DNA of 38,047 bases from Solimonas soli DSM 21787. GTDB lineage: Bacteria; Pseudomonadota; Gammaproteobacteria; Nevskiales; Nevskiaceae. Position numbers and translations under genes: made by a program. Every line of letters begins with the position of its first letter. Positions within the stretch are counted from its first letter, which is position 1. The stretch spans positions 1 through 38,047 of the forward strand of contig NZ_KI440839.1 in assembly GCF_000474945.1 (NCBI RefSeq). The letters run 5' to 3'. This document shows, in pieces, positions 24,795-32,811 of the stretch. The notes beneath the pieces were generated by a model. It was not told where the DNA came from. It worked only from the letters and a program-made list of their open reading frames with translations, and did not search any database.

Positions 24795-26111
24795 TTATCG
24801 GCCGGCAGGGCCTTTGTTGTTTCCCTGCATCCTGACTTGCGATGCGGGCGCCGGAGTCGCTGCTGCAGCTCCTCGGATCAAATGAGCCAGTTCTCTTTCG
24901 AAACGGCCGAGAATCGCATCCTGATCGAGGCGGGTCTCCGCGTACAGGCGCGCATTTTTTGCAAGCTGCTGGCGAAGTTCGGAATTTTCCGCCATTTTTT
25001 TCAGCGCCGCTATCAGAGAATCGCGATCTTCGGGCGGCACCACCAGACCCGTCCGGGCGTCCTGAACCGCTTCGAACAGCGCCGTTCCCGGTTCGGCGGT
25101 GACCAGTGCCGGACGCCCGGCAGCGAGAATGTTGGTCAGCTTGGACGGCATGACCAGATCCGCCGCATGGGCGCGCTGGATCACCAGGTGAATATCCGCA
25201 GAAGCCAGCATCTCATTGAGTCGCTCCAATGGCTGCAGCGGCAGGAAATGCATGTTATGCAAACCGCGCTGCCGTGCCTGATCGCGCAATTCCTCTGCGT
25301 CGGAGCCTGAGCCCACCATGGCGAACTTGAAGCGTGGGTCATCGAGCAATTGCTCCGCGACATCCAGCACCAGCGGCAGTCCCTGCTTGCGGCCCATCGC
25401 ACCGGCATACATGACCAGCGTCTGCTCTGGCCCGACACCCAGTTCGCGACGGAAGGTGTTGTCGCTCGGGCTCGGTCGAATCCCGCGCACATCGCTCCAG
25501 TTAGCCAGCTCAATCACATGCTTCTCGTCGGCGCCCTTGGCAACGGCGCGGCGACACATGGCCGGGGTGATCGACGACACCCTGGTGGCCGAACGGAGCA
25601 GGCCGGTCTCCATCTTCAGCAGCAGTTTTCCAATTACCCCGCCTTTAAGCATCCCCAGGCCGAGCGCGGCATCGACCTGGAAATCCTGGATGTGATAGAC
25701 CCACGGAACACAGCGCAGACGACTGATCAGCCTCGGCCAGACGCCGGAAAAGAGTGGTGGGCAGACGGCAATGATCACGTCAGGCTTCTGACGGCCGAAC
25801 AGCACGCGCAGCCATGATGCGCTGCTCGCCGCAACCAGACTCAGGTCGACGAGGATGCGCCGCAGCGACGTGACGCGCCCATCCTTGGGGATGTAGTGCG
25901 GCACGCGGCTCACGGTTACGCCACGCCAATTCTCCTGGTGATAACCCAGTCGATAGCCGGTTGCCAGTTTCCATTCCGGGTAATACGGAAAGCCCGTAAT
26001 CACCTGCACGTCATGACCACGCGCGGCCAGCCACGCCGCCATCTCTCCCGTGTATTTTCCGATGCCGGTCTTCTCGGGGAAGAAGTTGCCGGCATGAATC
26101 AAAATGCGCAT
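24795..26111 (-). CDS. wcaI: Colanic acid-type glycosyltransferase WcaI
   Basis: A 438-residue GT4 enzyme matching WcaI: it starts RILIHAGNFFPEKTGIGKYT, where the E. coli protein has SPELTGIGKYTGEM, followed by VITGFPYYPEW, VYHIQDFQVDAALGLGML and HAADLVMPSKLTNILAAGRP. In colanic acid synthesis WcaI is thought to add fucose early in repeat-unit assembly, which fits GDP-fucose production here; the exact sugar is inference. It is a cytoplasmic or membrane-associated protein. The C-terminal 20 residues are a low-complexity Ala/Pro tail beyond the usual length (407 in E. coli). It lies between wza and wzc, 68 bp after wza. Confidence 0.92.
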   Translation of the reverse strand: MRILIHAGNFFPEKTGIGKYTGEMAAWLAARGHDVQVITGFPYYPEWKLATGYRLGYHQENWRGVTVSRVPHYIPKDGRVTSLRRILVDLSLVAASSASWLRVLFGRQKPDVIIAVCPPLFSGVWPRLISRLRCVPWVYHIQDFQVDAALGLGMLKGGVIGKLLLKMETGLLRSATRVSSITPAMCRRAVAKGADEKHVIELANWSDVRGIRPSPSDNTFRRELGVGPEQTLVMYAGAMGRKQGLPLVLDVAEQLLDDPRFKFAMVGSGSDAEELRDQARQRGLHNMHFLPLQPLERLNEMLASADIHLVIQRAHAADLVMPSKLTNILAAGRPALVTAEPGTALFEAVQDARTGLVVPPEDRDSLIAALKKMAENSELRQQLAKNARLYAETRLDQDAILGRFERELAHLIRGAAAATPAPASQVRMQGNNKGPAGR

Positions 26112-26179
26112 CTCTCGGGTATCCGATTTCCGTTGGCTCGTAGCGCTACGTCGATGCGCGATTTGCGTATCCCCTTTGC

Positions 26180-27361
26180 CTAGTTCCCGCCGAGATTGTC
26201 GACGGTATTCACAATGACGGCCGTGCTGAGCAGGCCCTGCAGGGTCGGCAGGATTTGCGACAGCGCACGGTTCCAGCGGCCGATCGGCGCCTCCGCCACA
26301 TAAACGATGTCGTTGCCCTGCAACTCGAATTTTTGTGCCAACAGCAGCGCGTCCGGATGACGCGAGTCCAACTGGTAAATCTTCGGATCCTCGAAGTCGC
26401 CACGGATAATGTAGATACGACGCGCGTTGGCCGACAATTGATTGATACCTCCGGCCGCAACAAGGACTTTGGCGAGATTCGCGTCGCCGTGACTGACTTC
26501 CACCAACGCCGGCCGTATGACTTCACCGAGCACGAAGAGCACGTCATGCTTGAGCGGCGGAACGATCACCACGTCGCCGTCCTGCAGAATGAAGTCTTCG
26601 CGCACATCGCCCGTCTTCAGCATCTTTTCAACGTCGACGACGTATTGGACGTCGCCGCGCTTCAAGAGGACGTGTTTCAGATCGGGATATTCGGCGGTGC
26701 TCGTCTGAATCTGCGCCGCGGCCGTCGTGATCGCCCGCGGATCCTGCTGGCCTCGTAACTGGAGGATCCCTCCTGAAGCAGAGATCGCCGCGATCAAGGT
26801 CAGCGGAACGTCGGTGATCGGCTGATAGCCCGGCTTCTGCACCTGGCCCGTCACCATCACGCGCTGACTGCGGAAGTCGGCGACTGCAACGACGACCTGT
26901 CCGGTTTTCAAGTACGTCGAGAGCGCCTTGATGACCCGCGCCTGAGCTTCGGCCGGAGTTGCGCCCGCCACTGGAACATATCCACCAAACGGCAGATAGA
27001 CCGTGCCGTCGTCGTAGACCGTGAAGCCATCGTCGGTATTGCCGTTGACGATACGCGCATCGCCGGGCGAATTGAAAATGACGACGGACGGCACGGAGAT
27101 CTTCAAAATGTCGTTCGGCTGAATCCGGTACCGATAGGTCGAACGATCACTGCTCGGCAGCGTGGCCGGCGCATTCGCGGCCGCGTCAGCCTGCGTTTTC
27201 ATGTTCAGCAGAAGATCCGGAGTCAGCGTCAGGACCTCCGGCTCCTTGTTGCGCTCGAGCGAACCGGAATTGTATGGCGCGGACATACCCGCGCAGCCGG
27301 ACAACAGGATTCCGAGCAGGCAGGCACCAATAAACGCCGCGCGCCGCAGGAGCAGCTGCAT
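26180..27361 (-). CDS. wza: Wza-like outer membrane polysaccharide export lipoprotein
   Basis: A 393-residue lipoprotein: signal peptide with lipobox LLSGC, the lipidated cysteine being C23. The polysaccharide export domain follows (IQPNDILKISVPSVV), then SLBB-type repeats (VMVTGQVQKPGYQPI and VLFVLGEVIRPALVEV). The C-terminus (NRALSQILPTLQGLLSTAVI) could form the amphipathic helix of the outer membrane barrel. It forms the export channel with Wzc. Start: the ATG at 27361 has GGAG six bases upstream and leads directly into the signal peptide, so the longer frame to 27421 is rejected. Confidence 0.94.
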   Translation of the reverse strand: MQLLLRRAAFIGACLLGILLSGCAGMSAPYNSGSLERNKEPEVLTLTPDLLLNMKTQADAAANAPATLPSSDRSTYRYRIQPNDILKISVPSVVIFNSPGDARIVNGNTDDGFTVYDDGTVYLPFGGYVPVAGATPAEAQARVIKALSTYLKTGQVVVAVADFRSQRVMVTGQVQKPGYQPITDVPLTLIAAISASGGILQLRGQQDPRAITTAAAQIQTSTAEYPDLKHVLLKRGDVQYVVDVEKMLKTGDVREDFILQDGDVVIVPPLKHDVLFVLGEVIRPALVEVSHGDANLAKVLVAAGGINQLSANARRIYIIRGDFEDPKIYQLDSRHPDALLLAQKFELQGNDIVYVAEAPIGRWNRALSQILPTLQGLLSTAVIVNTVDNLGGN

Positions 27362-27482
27362 ATGATCTCCGTGAAACTGGGTTTTCTTACAACTCTGCAC
27401 GCCTGACGAAGCGATGGTCAACTATTCCTGCCATCCGGGCGAGGCCTCCGAGATGCCGCCCATACCGCTTCGAATGCCCTCT

Positions 27483-28280
27483 TTAATAAGCTTTCTCGTC
27501 ACCCCGAAGCGCGCACAGGACGGTCAGCCAGACGAGCTTGAAATCCATTGCCAAGCTGACGTTGCGGCAATAGAAAAGGTCGAAGCGAATACGATGCGTC
27601 ATTTCGCGCACGCTGCGCGTCTCTCCCCGGCAGCCCGAAATTTGCGCCAGCCCCGAGACGCCGGGCTTCACCATGTTGCGCAAACCATATCCCGGGACCA
27701 CGTCCTTGAACACCGTATCGAGCTCCGGTACGTGAGGCCGCGGCCCTATGACCGACATGTCGCCCCATAGCACGTTGATGAACTGGGGGAGCTCATCGAG
27801 ATTGGAGCGCCGGAGAAAAGCGCCAACTCTGGTCACCCGGCAATCGTTCTTCTTGGCCTGAACGAAGCGCGCCTCGGGATCGTAGGTCATTGTCCGGAAT
27901 TTCAGGCAGGTAAAGGCCCGCCCGTCCACGCCCACTCGCTTCTGACGAAAAAACACGGGGCCACGTGAATCGATGCGAATCGCCAGACCGATCAGGAGGA
28001 ACAGCCAGACTCCCGGAAAGAGCAGGAAAGCGGCGGAAAACAGAAGGTCGAATGCCCGCTTGCCGAGTCGGGGGTAGAGGCCATTGACGCGAGCCCGCAC
28101 CGCTGCAGACGCGTCCGCGCCACTGTCATCAACGCGAACGTGACGATCTGCTTGTTCCAGCCGTCCAACCGGGACCTCGACGCGAAACCGCGTCTCGAAG
28201 TCCAACTCGCGAGCCTGGAGCGGGCCGGGCGCCGGTCCACCTTCCATGCGATAACCCCTCATCTTCGTTACGGTCGCCAC
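27483..28280 (-). CDS. Undecaprenyl-phosphate sugar phosphotransferase (priming enzyme)
   Basis: A protein of up to 265 residues of the bacterial sugar transferase family, short form: one hydrophobic segment (about 76-103) and a C-terminal catalytic domain with KFRTM (127-131), [19 protein letters not shown] (Asp162-Glu163 catalytic pair) and IGPRP (178-182). It transfers a hexose-1-phosphate from a UDP-sugar to undecaprenyl phosphate, starting each repeat unit. It lacks the four extra N-terminal helices and CoA-binding-like domain of WcaJ; instead there are about 70 charged residues of unknown role. Start: GTG 28280 is the longest; ATG 28247 with AGGGG seven bases upstream is a good alternative. 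It is the first gene of the polysaccharide locus. Confidence 0.91.
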   Translation of the reverse strand: MATVTKMRGYRMEGGPAPGPLQARELDFETRFRVEVPVGRLEQADRHVRVDDSGADASAAVRARVNGLYPRLGKRAFDLLFSAAFLLFPGVWLFLLIGLAIRIDSRGPVFFRQKRVGVDGRAFTCLKFRTMTYDPEARFVQAKKNDCRVTRVGAFLRRSNLDELPQFINVLWGDMSVIGPRPHVPELDTVFKDVVPGYGLRNMVKPGVSGLAQISGCRGETRSVREMTHRIRFDLFYCRNVSLAMDFKLVWLTVLCALRGDEKAY

Positions 28281-28352
28281 TGACCGCAGCGCTTTTTCTG
28301 GAATCCCTGGATAGAGCCTCCTGCCCTATCCCCCTGTAACTGCAGCGCACCA

Positions 28353-28382
28353 GATTCGAGCGTCAGAATGTAACCTCGAATC
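28353..28382. promoter_or_regulatory. Perfect inverted repeat overlapping the locus promoter (likely operator)
   Basis: GATTCGAG (28353-28360) and CTCGAATC (28375-28382) are exact inverted copies separated by 14 bases. The predicted -10 box lies in the spacer and one arm lies in the promoter spacer, the classic arrangement of a repressor site. It also could form an RNA hairpin only if transcription started further upstream. Confidence 0.5.
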
Positions 28383-28395
28383 GTCCATGGTGCAA
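28367..28395 (-). promoter_or_regulatory. Main promoter of the polysaccharide locus
   Basis: On the minus strand TTGCAC (28390-28395) and TACATT (28367-28372) are spaced by 17 bp, each matching the sigma-70 consensus at four of six positions. Transcription would start near 28360, leaving a leader of about 80 bases before the GTG at 28280. The inverted repeat at 28353-28382 surrounds the -10 box. Confidence 0.45.
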
Positions 28396-28458
28396 AGCAG
28401 CATTAAGCATGCCACGCGAGACGGGCCGCGAGTGTGACACCGGCCTCACACCGCCTCA

Positions 28459-28479
28459 TGCCCCTTGTTTAGGGGGGCA
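28459..28479 (-). terminator. Possible weak terminator after secF
   Basis: TGCCCC and GGGGCA form a 6-bp stem around a nine-base loop, six bases after the secF stop codon on the minus strand. There is no T-run after it, so it could equally be an mRNA-end stabilising hairpin. Confidence 0.25.
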
Positions 28480-28484
28480 CCGGC

Positions 28485-29414
28485 TCAGGGCAGCTCGTCG
28501 ATTTCCTTGTCTTTGGCGGGGACCAGATCCTCTCGGGAGATGCCGAGCGCGACGGCGAGATTGGTGGAGACGTAGATGGACGAGTACGTCGCCACGATCA
28601 CGCCCACGATCAGTGCAACGGCGAAGCTGTGGACCGTCGGGCCGCCGAAGATGAGCAGGGCGGTCAAGACCAGCAGCGTGGTCAAGTGGGTGATCACGGA
28701 GCGTAGGATGGTCTGGTTCACGGACAGGTTGACCACGTCCAGGATGTCGCTGCGCCGCTCCGCGATGAGGTTTTCGCGGATGCGGTCGAAGATGACGATG
28801 GTCTCGTTGTTCGAGTAGCCGATCAGGGCCAGGATGGCGGCCAGCGTGGTGATGTCGAACTCGACCTGGAAGATCGACAGAAAGCCCAGCACCATGACGG
28901 CGTCGTGGATCAGCGCGGCGATGGCGCCGACCGAGAATTTCCACTCGAAGCGGAACATGATGTACGCGGCGATGCCCATGAAGGCGAACAGCAGGGCAAG
29001 GCCGCCCTTCTCGAACAGCTCGTCGCCGATCTGCGGGCCGACGAACTCGATGCGGCGCAGGGTGATGCCGTTATCCTCCGCATGCAGGGCCTCGAGCACG
29101 TGCGTGCTGACCTGCGCCGAGCTTTCGGTGCGGTTGGGCGGCAGGCGGATCAGCACCGAGGAAGCGGCGCCGAAGTACTGCACGACGGCACGCTCGTAGC
29201 CGGCCTCGCCGAGATCGTGGCGGACGGTGTCCAGTTCCACGCTCTTCGGATACGCCACCTCGACGAGCACGCCGCCGGTGAAGTCGATGCCGAAGTTCAG
29301 GCCGCGGAAGGCGACGAGCAGGATGGCGGCAGCAGTCAGGACGGTGGAAATCACCAGACCCACCTTGCGCTGGGCCATGAAGTTGATGCTGGGAACGCGG
29401 GCAAAGAATTTCAT
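28485..29414 (-). CDS. secF: Protein translocase subunit SecF
   Basis: A 309-residue SecF: first transmembrane helix about 18-37, the periplasmic start motif FGIDFTGGVLVEV (41-53), then five further helices including VLGFLSIFQVEFDITTLAAI and GYSNNETIVIFDRIREN. With SecD it uses the proton gradient to help Sec-dependent export. The start at ATG 29414 is chosen because it gives the normal SecF N-terminus. The open frame continues upstream only because the repeat array there happens to lack stops in this frame. The gene is normally within a few bases of secD; here 558 bp of repeats lie between them, which may uncouple the two. Confidence 0.96.
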   Translation of the reverse strand: MKFFARVPSINFMAQRKVGLVISTVLTAAAILLVAFRGLNFGIDFTGGVLVEVAYPKSVELDTVRHDLGEAGYERAVVQYFGAASSVLIRLPPNRTESSAQVSTHVLEALHAEDNGITLRRIEFVGPQIGDELFEKGGLALLFAFMGIAAYIMFRFEWKFSVGAIAALIHDAVMVLGFLSIFQVEFDITTLAAILALIGYSNNETIVIFDRIRENLIAERRSDILDVVNLSVNQTILRSVITHLTTLLVLTALLIFGGPTVHSFAVALIVGVIVATYSSIYVSTNLAVALGISREDLVPAKDKEIDELP

Positions 29415-29544
29415 TGGAAGGCCTGGCCGGTTAGCGCGCTGGTGCGAGGCACGCTGTCTCTTCTGATCTGAGCCTTCCCCGCCCTGCGGCGGAGAGGATG
29501 GGGTGAGTCTGATGGGCACGTTCGCGGCGAGGCTCGATCGGGCG

Positions 29545-29958
29545 CCCACCTCCCCTGGCGGGCGCTTGAGCCCTCTCCTCCGCCGGAGGAGAGGGTTGGG
29601 TGAGGAGGCGTGCGTCGCGGTGAGGCTCGATCGGGCTCCCACCTCCCCTGCCCCCTCCTCCCGCACGCGGGCGGAGGGGAATCGCGGGCGCTTGAGCTCT
29701 CTGCTCCGACGGAGGAGAGGGTTCGGTGAGGAGGGGCACGTCGCGCTGAGGCTCGATCGGGCGCCCACCTCCCCTGACCCCTCCCCCCGCGCGCGGGCGG
29801 AGGGGAATCGCGGGCGCTTGAGCTCTCTGCTCCGCTGGAGGAGAGGGTTGGGTGAGGAGGCGTGCGTCGCGCTGAGGCTCGATCGGGCACCCACCTCCCC
29901 TGGCGGGCGCTTGAGCCCTCTCCTCCGCCGGAGGAGAGGGTTGGGTGAGGAGGGGCGG
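29545..29958 (+). repeat. Tandem palindromic repeat array between secD and secF
   Basis: Four units in forward orientation begin with CCCACCTCCCCT at 29545, 29638, 29764 and 29890 (steps 93, 126, 126). A full unit holds two hairpins: CCCCTCC..GGAGGGG, and CCTCTCCTCC..GGAGGAGAGG followed by TTGGGTGAGGAGG. It is closed by a GAGGCTCGATCGGG linker. The first and last units lack the first hairpin. The whole gap 29415-29972 holds no gene. Unit lengths divisible by three make the array open in one frame on each strand. Confidence 0.88.
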
Positions 29959-29972
29959 GGCCAGCATCGCGC

Positions 29973-31826
29973 TCACCAGATCGGGACGTCCTTGAGCGGA
30001 CGCTTGGCGAAACACAGCTGCGCGAGGGCACGCGAGCCGACGATGGCGGTGAACTGCGAGGTGATGATGCCGATGAACAGCGTGATGGCGAAGCCCTTCA
30101 CCGGCCCGGCGCCGAGCGCGAACAGCACCACGGTGCCGATCAGCACGGTGACGTTGGCGTCGGCGATGGTCAGGAAGGCGCGCTCGTAGCCGGCCTCGAT
30201 CGCATGATGCGGCTTGCTGCCGTTGCGCAACTCCTCGCGGATACGCTCGTAGATCAGCACGTTGGCGTCGACCGCGATACCCATGTGCAGCACCACGCCG
30301 GCGATGCCGGGCATCGTCAGGGTGGCCTGCAGGATCGACAGCACGGCGACCAGCAGCACCAGGTTGAGCAGCAGCGCGCCGACCGCGAAGAAGCCGAACA
30401 CGCGGTAGTAGAACACCATGAACACCGCGACCAGGGCGAGGCCCAGCGCTGCCGCGGTGAAGCCCTTGCGGATGTTGTCGGCGCCGAGGCTCGGGCCGAC
30501 GGTGCGCTCCTCGACGATGTCGACCGGCGCCGCCAGCGCGCCGGCCTTCAGCAGCAGCGCGAGGTTGTGCGCCTCCTTGCTGCCCAGGCCCGTCGTCTGG
30601 AAACGCTTGCCGAACACACCGCGAATGCTGGCGACGGAAATGATCTCCTCCACCTCGCGGTGCTCGCGGATCGCCTCGCCCTTGGCGTTGTGCGTGGTGA
30701 CGACCTCGCGCTCCTTGAACAGCACCGCCATCGGCTTGCCGACGTTCTTTTCGGTGAACGCGAACATGTTCTTGGCGCCGGTGGCGTCGAGCGTCACGCT
30801 GACCGCCGGGCCGCCGTCCTGATCGACCGTCGAGGCCGCGTCGACGAGATTGTCGCCGCCGGCGATGATCTCGCGCTTGAGCAGATACGGGATGTGCGTG
30901 TCGCGCGTATAGAACAGCTCGGTGCCGGCCGGGATCACGCCGGTCGCCGCCGCCGTCTGCGCATCGCCTTCGGCCACCGCGCGGTACTCCAGCGTCGCCG
31001 TCGCGCCGAGGATTTCCTTGACGCGCGTGGTGTCCTGGATGCCCGGCAGTTCGACGACGATGCGGTTCGCGCCCTGACGCTGCACCAGCGGTTCGGCAAC
31101 GCCGAGCTGGTTGACGCGGTTGCGCAGCGTGGTCAGGTTCTGCTGCACGGCGAAGTCGACGATGCGCTTGGCTTCCTTCTCCGACAGCGAAATCTGCAGG
31201 GCCAGCGGGTTGTCGGCCGGCGACGTCACCTGGTACTCGGCGAAGTTCTTGGTGATCAGGCGCTGCGCGGCGTCGCGGCGCTCGCCGTCGGCGAATTCGA
31301 GGATCGCCGCGCTGTCGGTCTGCCGGCGGCCGGTGTAGCGGATGTCTTCCTTGCGCAGCAGCGCCGGCACTTCGGTGACGATGCGGTCGACCGCCTTCTT
31401 GCGGACCTCGTTGATGTCCACTTCGAGCAGGAAGTGCACGCCACCGCGCAGGTCGAGGCCGAGGTTCATCGGCTTGGCGCCGAGCGCGCGCAGCCAGCCC
31501 GGCGTCTTCGAGGCCAGATTCAGCGCGACGACGTAACGGTCGCCGAGCTTCTCCTTGAGCAGGTCCGCCGCGCGGAGCTGCTGCTCGGCGGCGTCGAAGC
31601 GCACCACCCACTGCCCGTTCTCGATGCCGCTGGCGCGCGGCACGAGCTGGCCGTCCTTGAGATCGGCGGCGACGGTGTCGCCCAGTTCGGCCGGCAGCGG
31701 ATCGCCGCTGGCGAGCGAGATCTGCACCGACGGATCGTCGCCATACAGATTGGGCGCGGCGTAGACTAGGCCAAACAGCAGCGCCACCACCAGCAGCACG
31801 TACTTCCAGGTCGAGTAGGGTTTCAT
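29973..31826 (-). CDS. secD: Protein translocase subunit SecD
   Basis: A 617-residue SecD: N-terminal helix (about 8-24), the conserved NLGLDLRGGVHFLLEVD beginning at 121, a large periplasmic P1 region, and five C-terminal helices with GIAVDANVLIYERIREEL. It forms the SecDF complex that aids protein export. Length equals E. coli SecD (615). The start at ATG 31826 gives the usual short cytoplasmic N-terminus. It follows yajC by 57 bp, the usual order yajC-secD-secF, but a repeat array separates it from secF. Confidence 0.97.
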   Translation of the reverse strand: MKPYSTWKYVLLVVALLFGLVYAAPNLYGDDPSVQISLASGDPLPAELGDTVAADLKDGQLVPRASGIENGQWVVRFDAAEQQLRAADLLKEKLGDRYVVALNLASKTPGWLRALGAKPMNLGLDLRGGVHFLLEVDINEVRKKAVDRIVTEVPALLRKEDIRYTGRRQTDSAAILEFADGERRDAAQRLITKNFAEYQVTSPADNPLALQISLSEKEAKRIVDFAVQQNLTTLRNRVNQLGVAEPLVQRQGANRIVVELPGIQDTTRVKEILGATATLEYRAVAEGDAQTAAATGVIPAGTELFYTRDTHIPYLLKREIIAGGDNLVDAASTVDQDGGPAVSVTLDATGAKNMFAFTEKNVGKPMAVLFKEREVVTTHNAKGEAIREHREVEEIISVASIRGVFGKRFQTTGLGSKEAHNLALLLKAGALAAPVDIVEERTVGPSLGADNIRKGFTAAALGLALVAVFMVFYYRVFGFFAVGALLLNLVLLVAVLSILQATLTMPGIAGVVLHMGIAVDANVLIYERIREELRNGSKPHHAIEAGYERAFLTIADANVTVLIGTVVLFALGAGPVKGFAITLFIGIITSQFTAIVGSRALAQLCFAKRPLKDVPIW

Positions 31827-31883
31827 CGTCGTTCGGGTCTTGCGCCGCGGCCGGCCGTCGACGGCCGGCGCGGCGTCATGAAC

Positions 31884-32219
31884 TTACTGCGCCTTCAGCG
31901 TGCCCTTGGGCAGGACGCTGGTGATGGCGGACTTCTGGATCTTCGCCTGCACGTTGTCGGCGATCTCGACCGTCACGAAGGTCTCGCCGAGGCCGACGAC
32001 CTTGCCGGCCAGGCCGCCGGAGGTCACCACTTCGTCGCCCTTGGCGATCTTGGCGAGCATGTCGCGCAGTTCTTTGTTGCGCTTGCTCTGCGGGCGGATC
32101 AGCAGGAAATAGAACAGCGGAATCATCACCAGCAGCGGCCAGAAAGCGCCGAGCAGGCTCTGCGGAGAAGCGGCACCGGCCTGCTGCGCGAAAGCGGGGC
32201 TGATCAGGAAATCCAACAC
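31884..32219 (-). CDS. yajC: Preprotein translocase accessory protein YajC
   Basis: A 111-residue single-span inner membrane protein of the SecDF-YajC complex. The hydrophobic helix is at about 24-43, followed by the family motif LIRPQSKRNKE and the small beta domain GDEVVTSGGLAGKVVGL. The GTG at 32219 is taken as start because GGAG lies six bases upstream and the product MVLDFLISPAFAQ has the normal N-terminus. The frame extends far upstream only through repeats. In gammaproteobacteria tgt and queA usually precede yajC; here repeats and a DUF559 gene do. Confidence 0.95.
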   Translation of the reverse strand: MLDFLISPAFAQQAGAASPQSLLGAFWPLLVMIPLFYFLLIRPQSKRNKELRDMLAKIAKGDEVVTSGGLAGKVVGLGETFVTVEIADNVQAKIQKSAITSVLPKGTLKAQ

Positions 32220-32233
32220 GAAAAACTCCAATG

Positions 32234-32249
32234 GCGCTCGAAAGAGCGC
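32234..32249 (-). promoter_or_regulatory. Hairpin in the yajC leader
   Basis: GCGCTC and GAGCGC form a perfect 6-bp stem around a four-base loop, ending about 15 bases before the yajC start codon, just ahead of the GGAG ribosome binding site. It may affect translation initiation or mRNA ends; function unknown. Confidence 0.3.
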
Positions 32250-32381
32250 GGGATTATGCCGCATGTAGGGGCCGGTTGCCCTTGCCGGATCGCGCCGCGC
32301 TTCGAGCCTCCGGCGCGCGCGTTGGGAAGGTGGATGAGGGGCGGCGGATGGAACGATCACGCCACGGCGCGCGACGCAACG

Positions 32382-32760
32382 CCCACCTCCCCTAACCCCT
32401 CCCCCCGCAAGCGGGCGGAGGGGGATCGAGAGAGATGAGCGAGGCGCTTCGAGCACTCTGAGCCCTCTCCTCCTCTGGAGGAGAGGGTTGGACGAGGAGG
32501 CGGATGCGGCGCGTGATGCAGTGCAAGGCGCACGACGCAACGCCCACCTCCCCTGGCCCCTCCCCCCGCAAGCGGGCGGAGGGGGATCGAGAGATATGAG
32601 CGAGGCGCTTCGAGCACTCTGAACCCTCTCCTCCTCTGGAGGAGAGGGTTGGGTGAGGAGGCGGATGCGGCGCGTGATGCAGCGCAAGGCGCACGACGCA
32701 ACGCCCACCTCCCCTAACCCCTCCCCCGCAAGCGGGCGGAGGGGGATCGGCTCTGGAAAG
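32382..32760 (+). repeat. Tandem palindromic repeat array upstream of yajC
   Basis: Forward-orientation units start with CCCACCTCCCCT at 32382, 32543 and 32704, an exact period of 161 bp; the third is cut after its first hairpin. Each unit has the CCCCTCCCCCCGC..GCGGGCGGAGGGG hairpin, a GAGCGAGGCGCTTCGAGCAC linker, the CCCTCTCCTCCTC/GAGGAGAGGG hairpin and GGCGGATGCGGCGCGTGATG. Near-identity of successive units, including linkers, points to recent tandem duplication. No gene is seen between 32250 and 32811. Confidence 0.88.
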
Positions 32761-32811
32761 CGCCCCGCGTCGTGAAGCGCTGCACACCGCCGCCGCCGCG
32801 AACATCCAACA

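Noticed and set aside
29415-29894. N-terminal extension of SecF through the repeat array
   Set aside because: The frame stays open only because array units are multiples of three without stops; normal SecF begins at the ATG at 29414.
29545-29958. CRISPR array
   Set aside because: Whole units including the linkers are repeated rather than short repeats with unique spacers, the units are 93-126 bp long with internal hairpins, and no cas genes are present.
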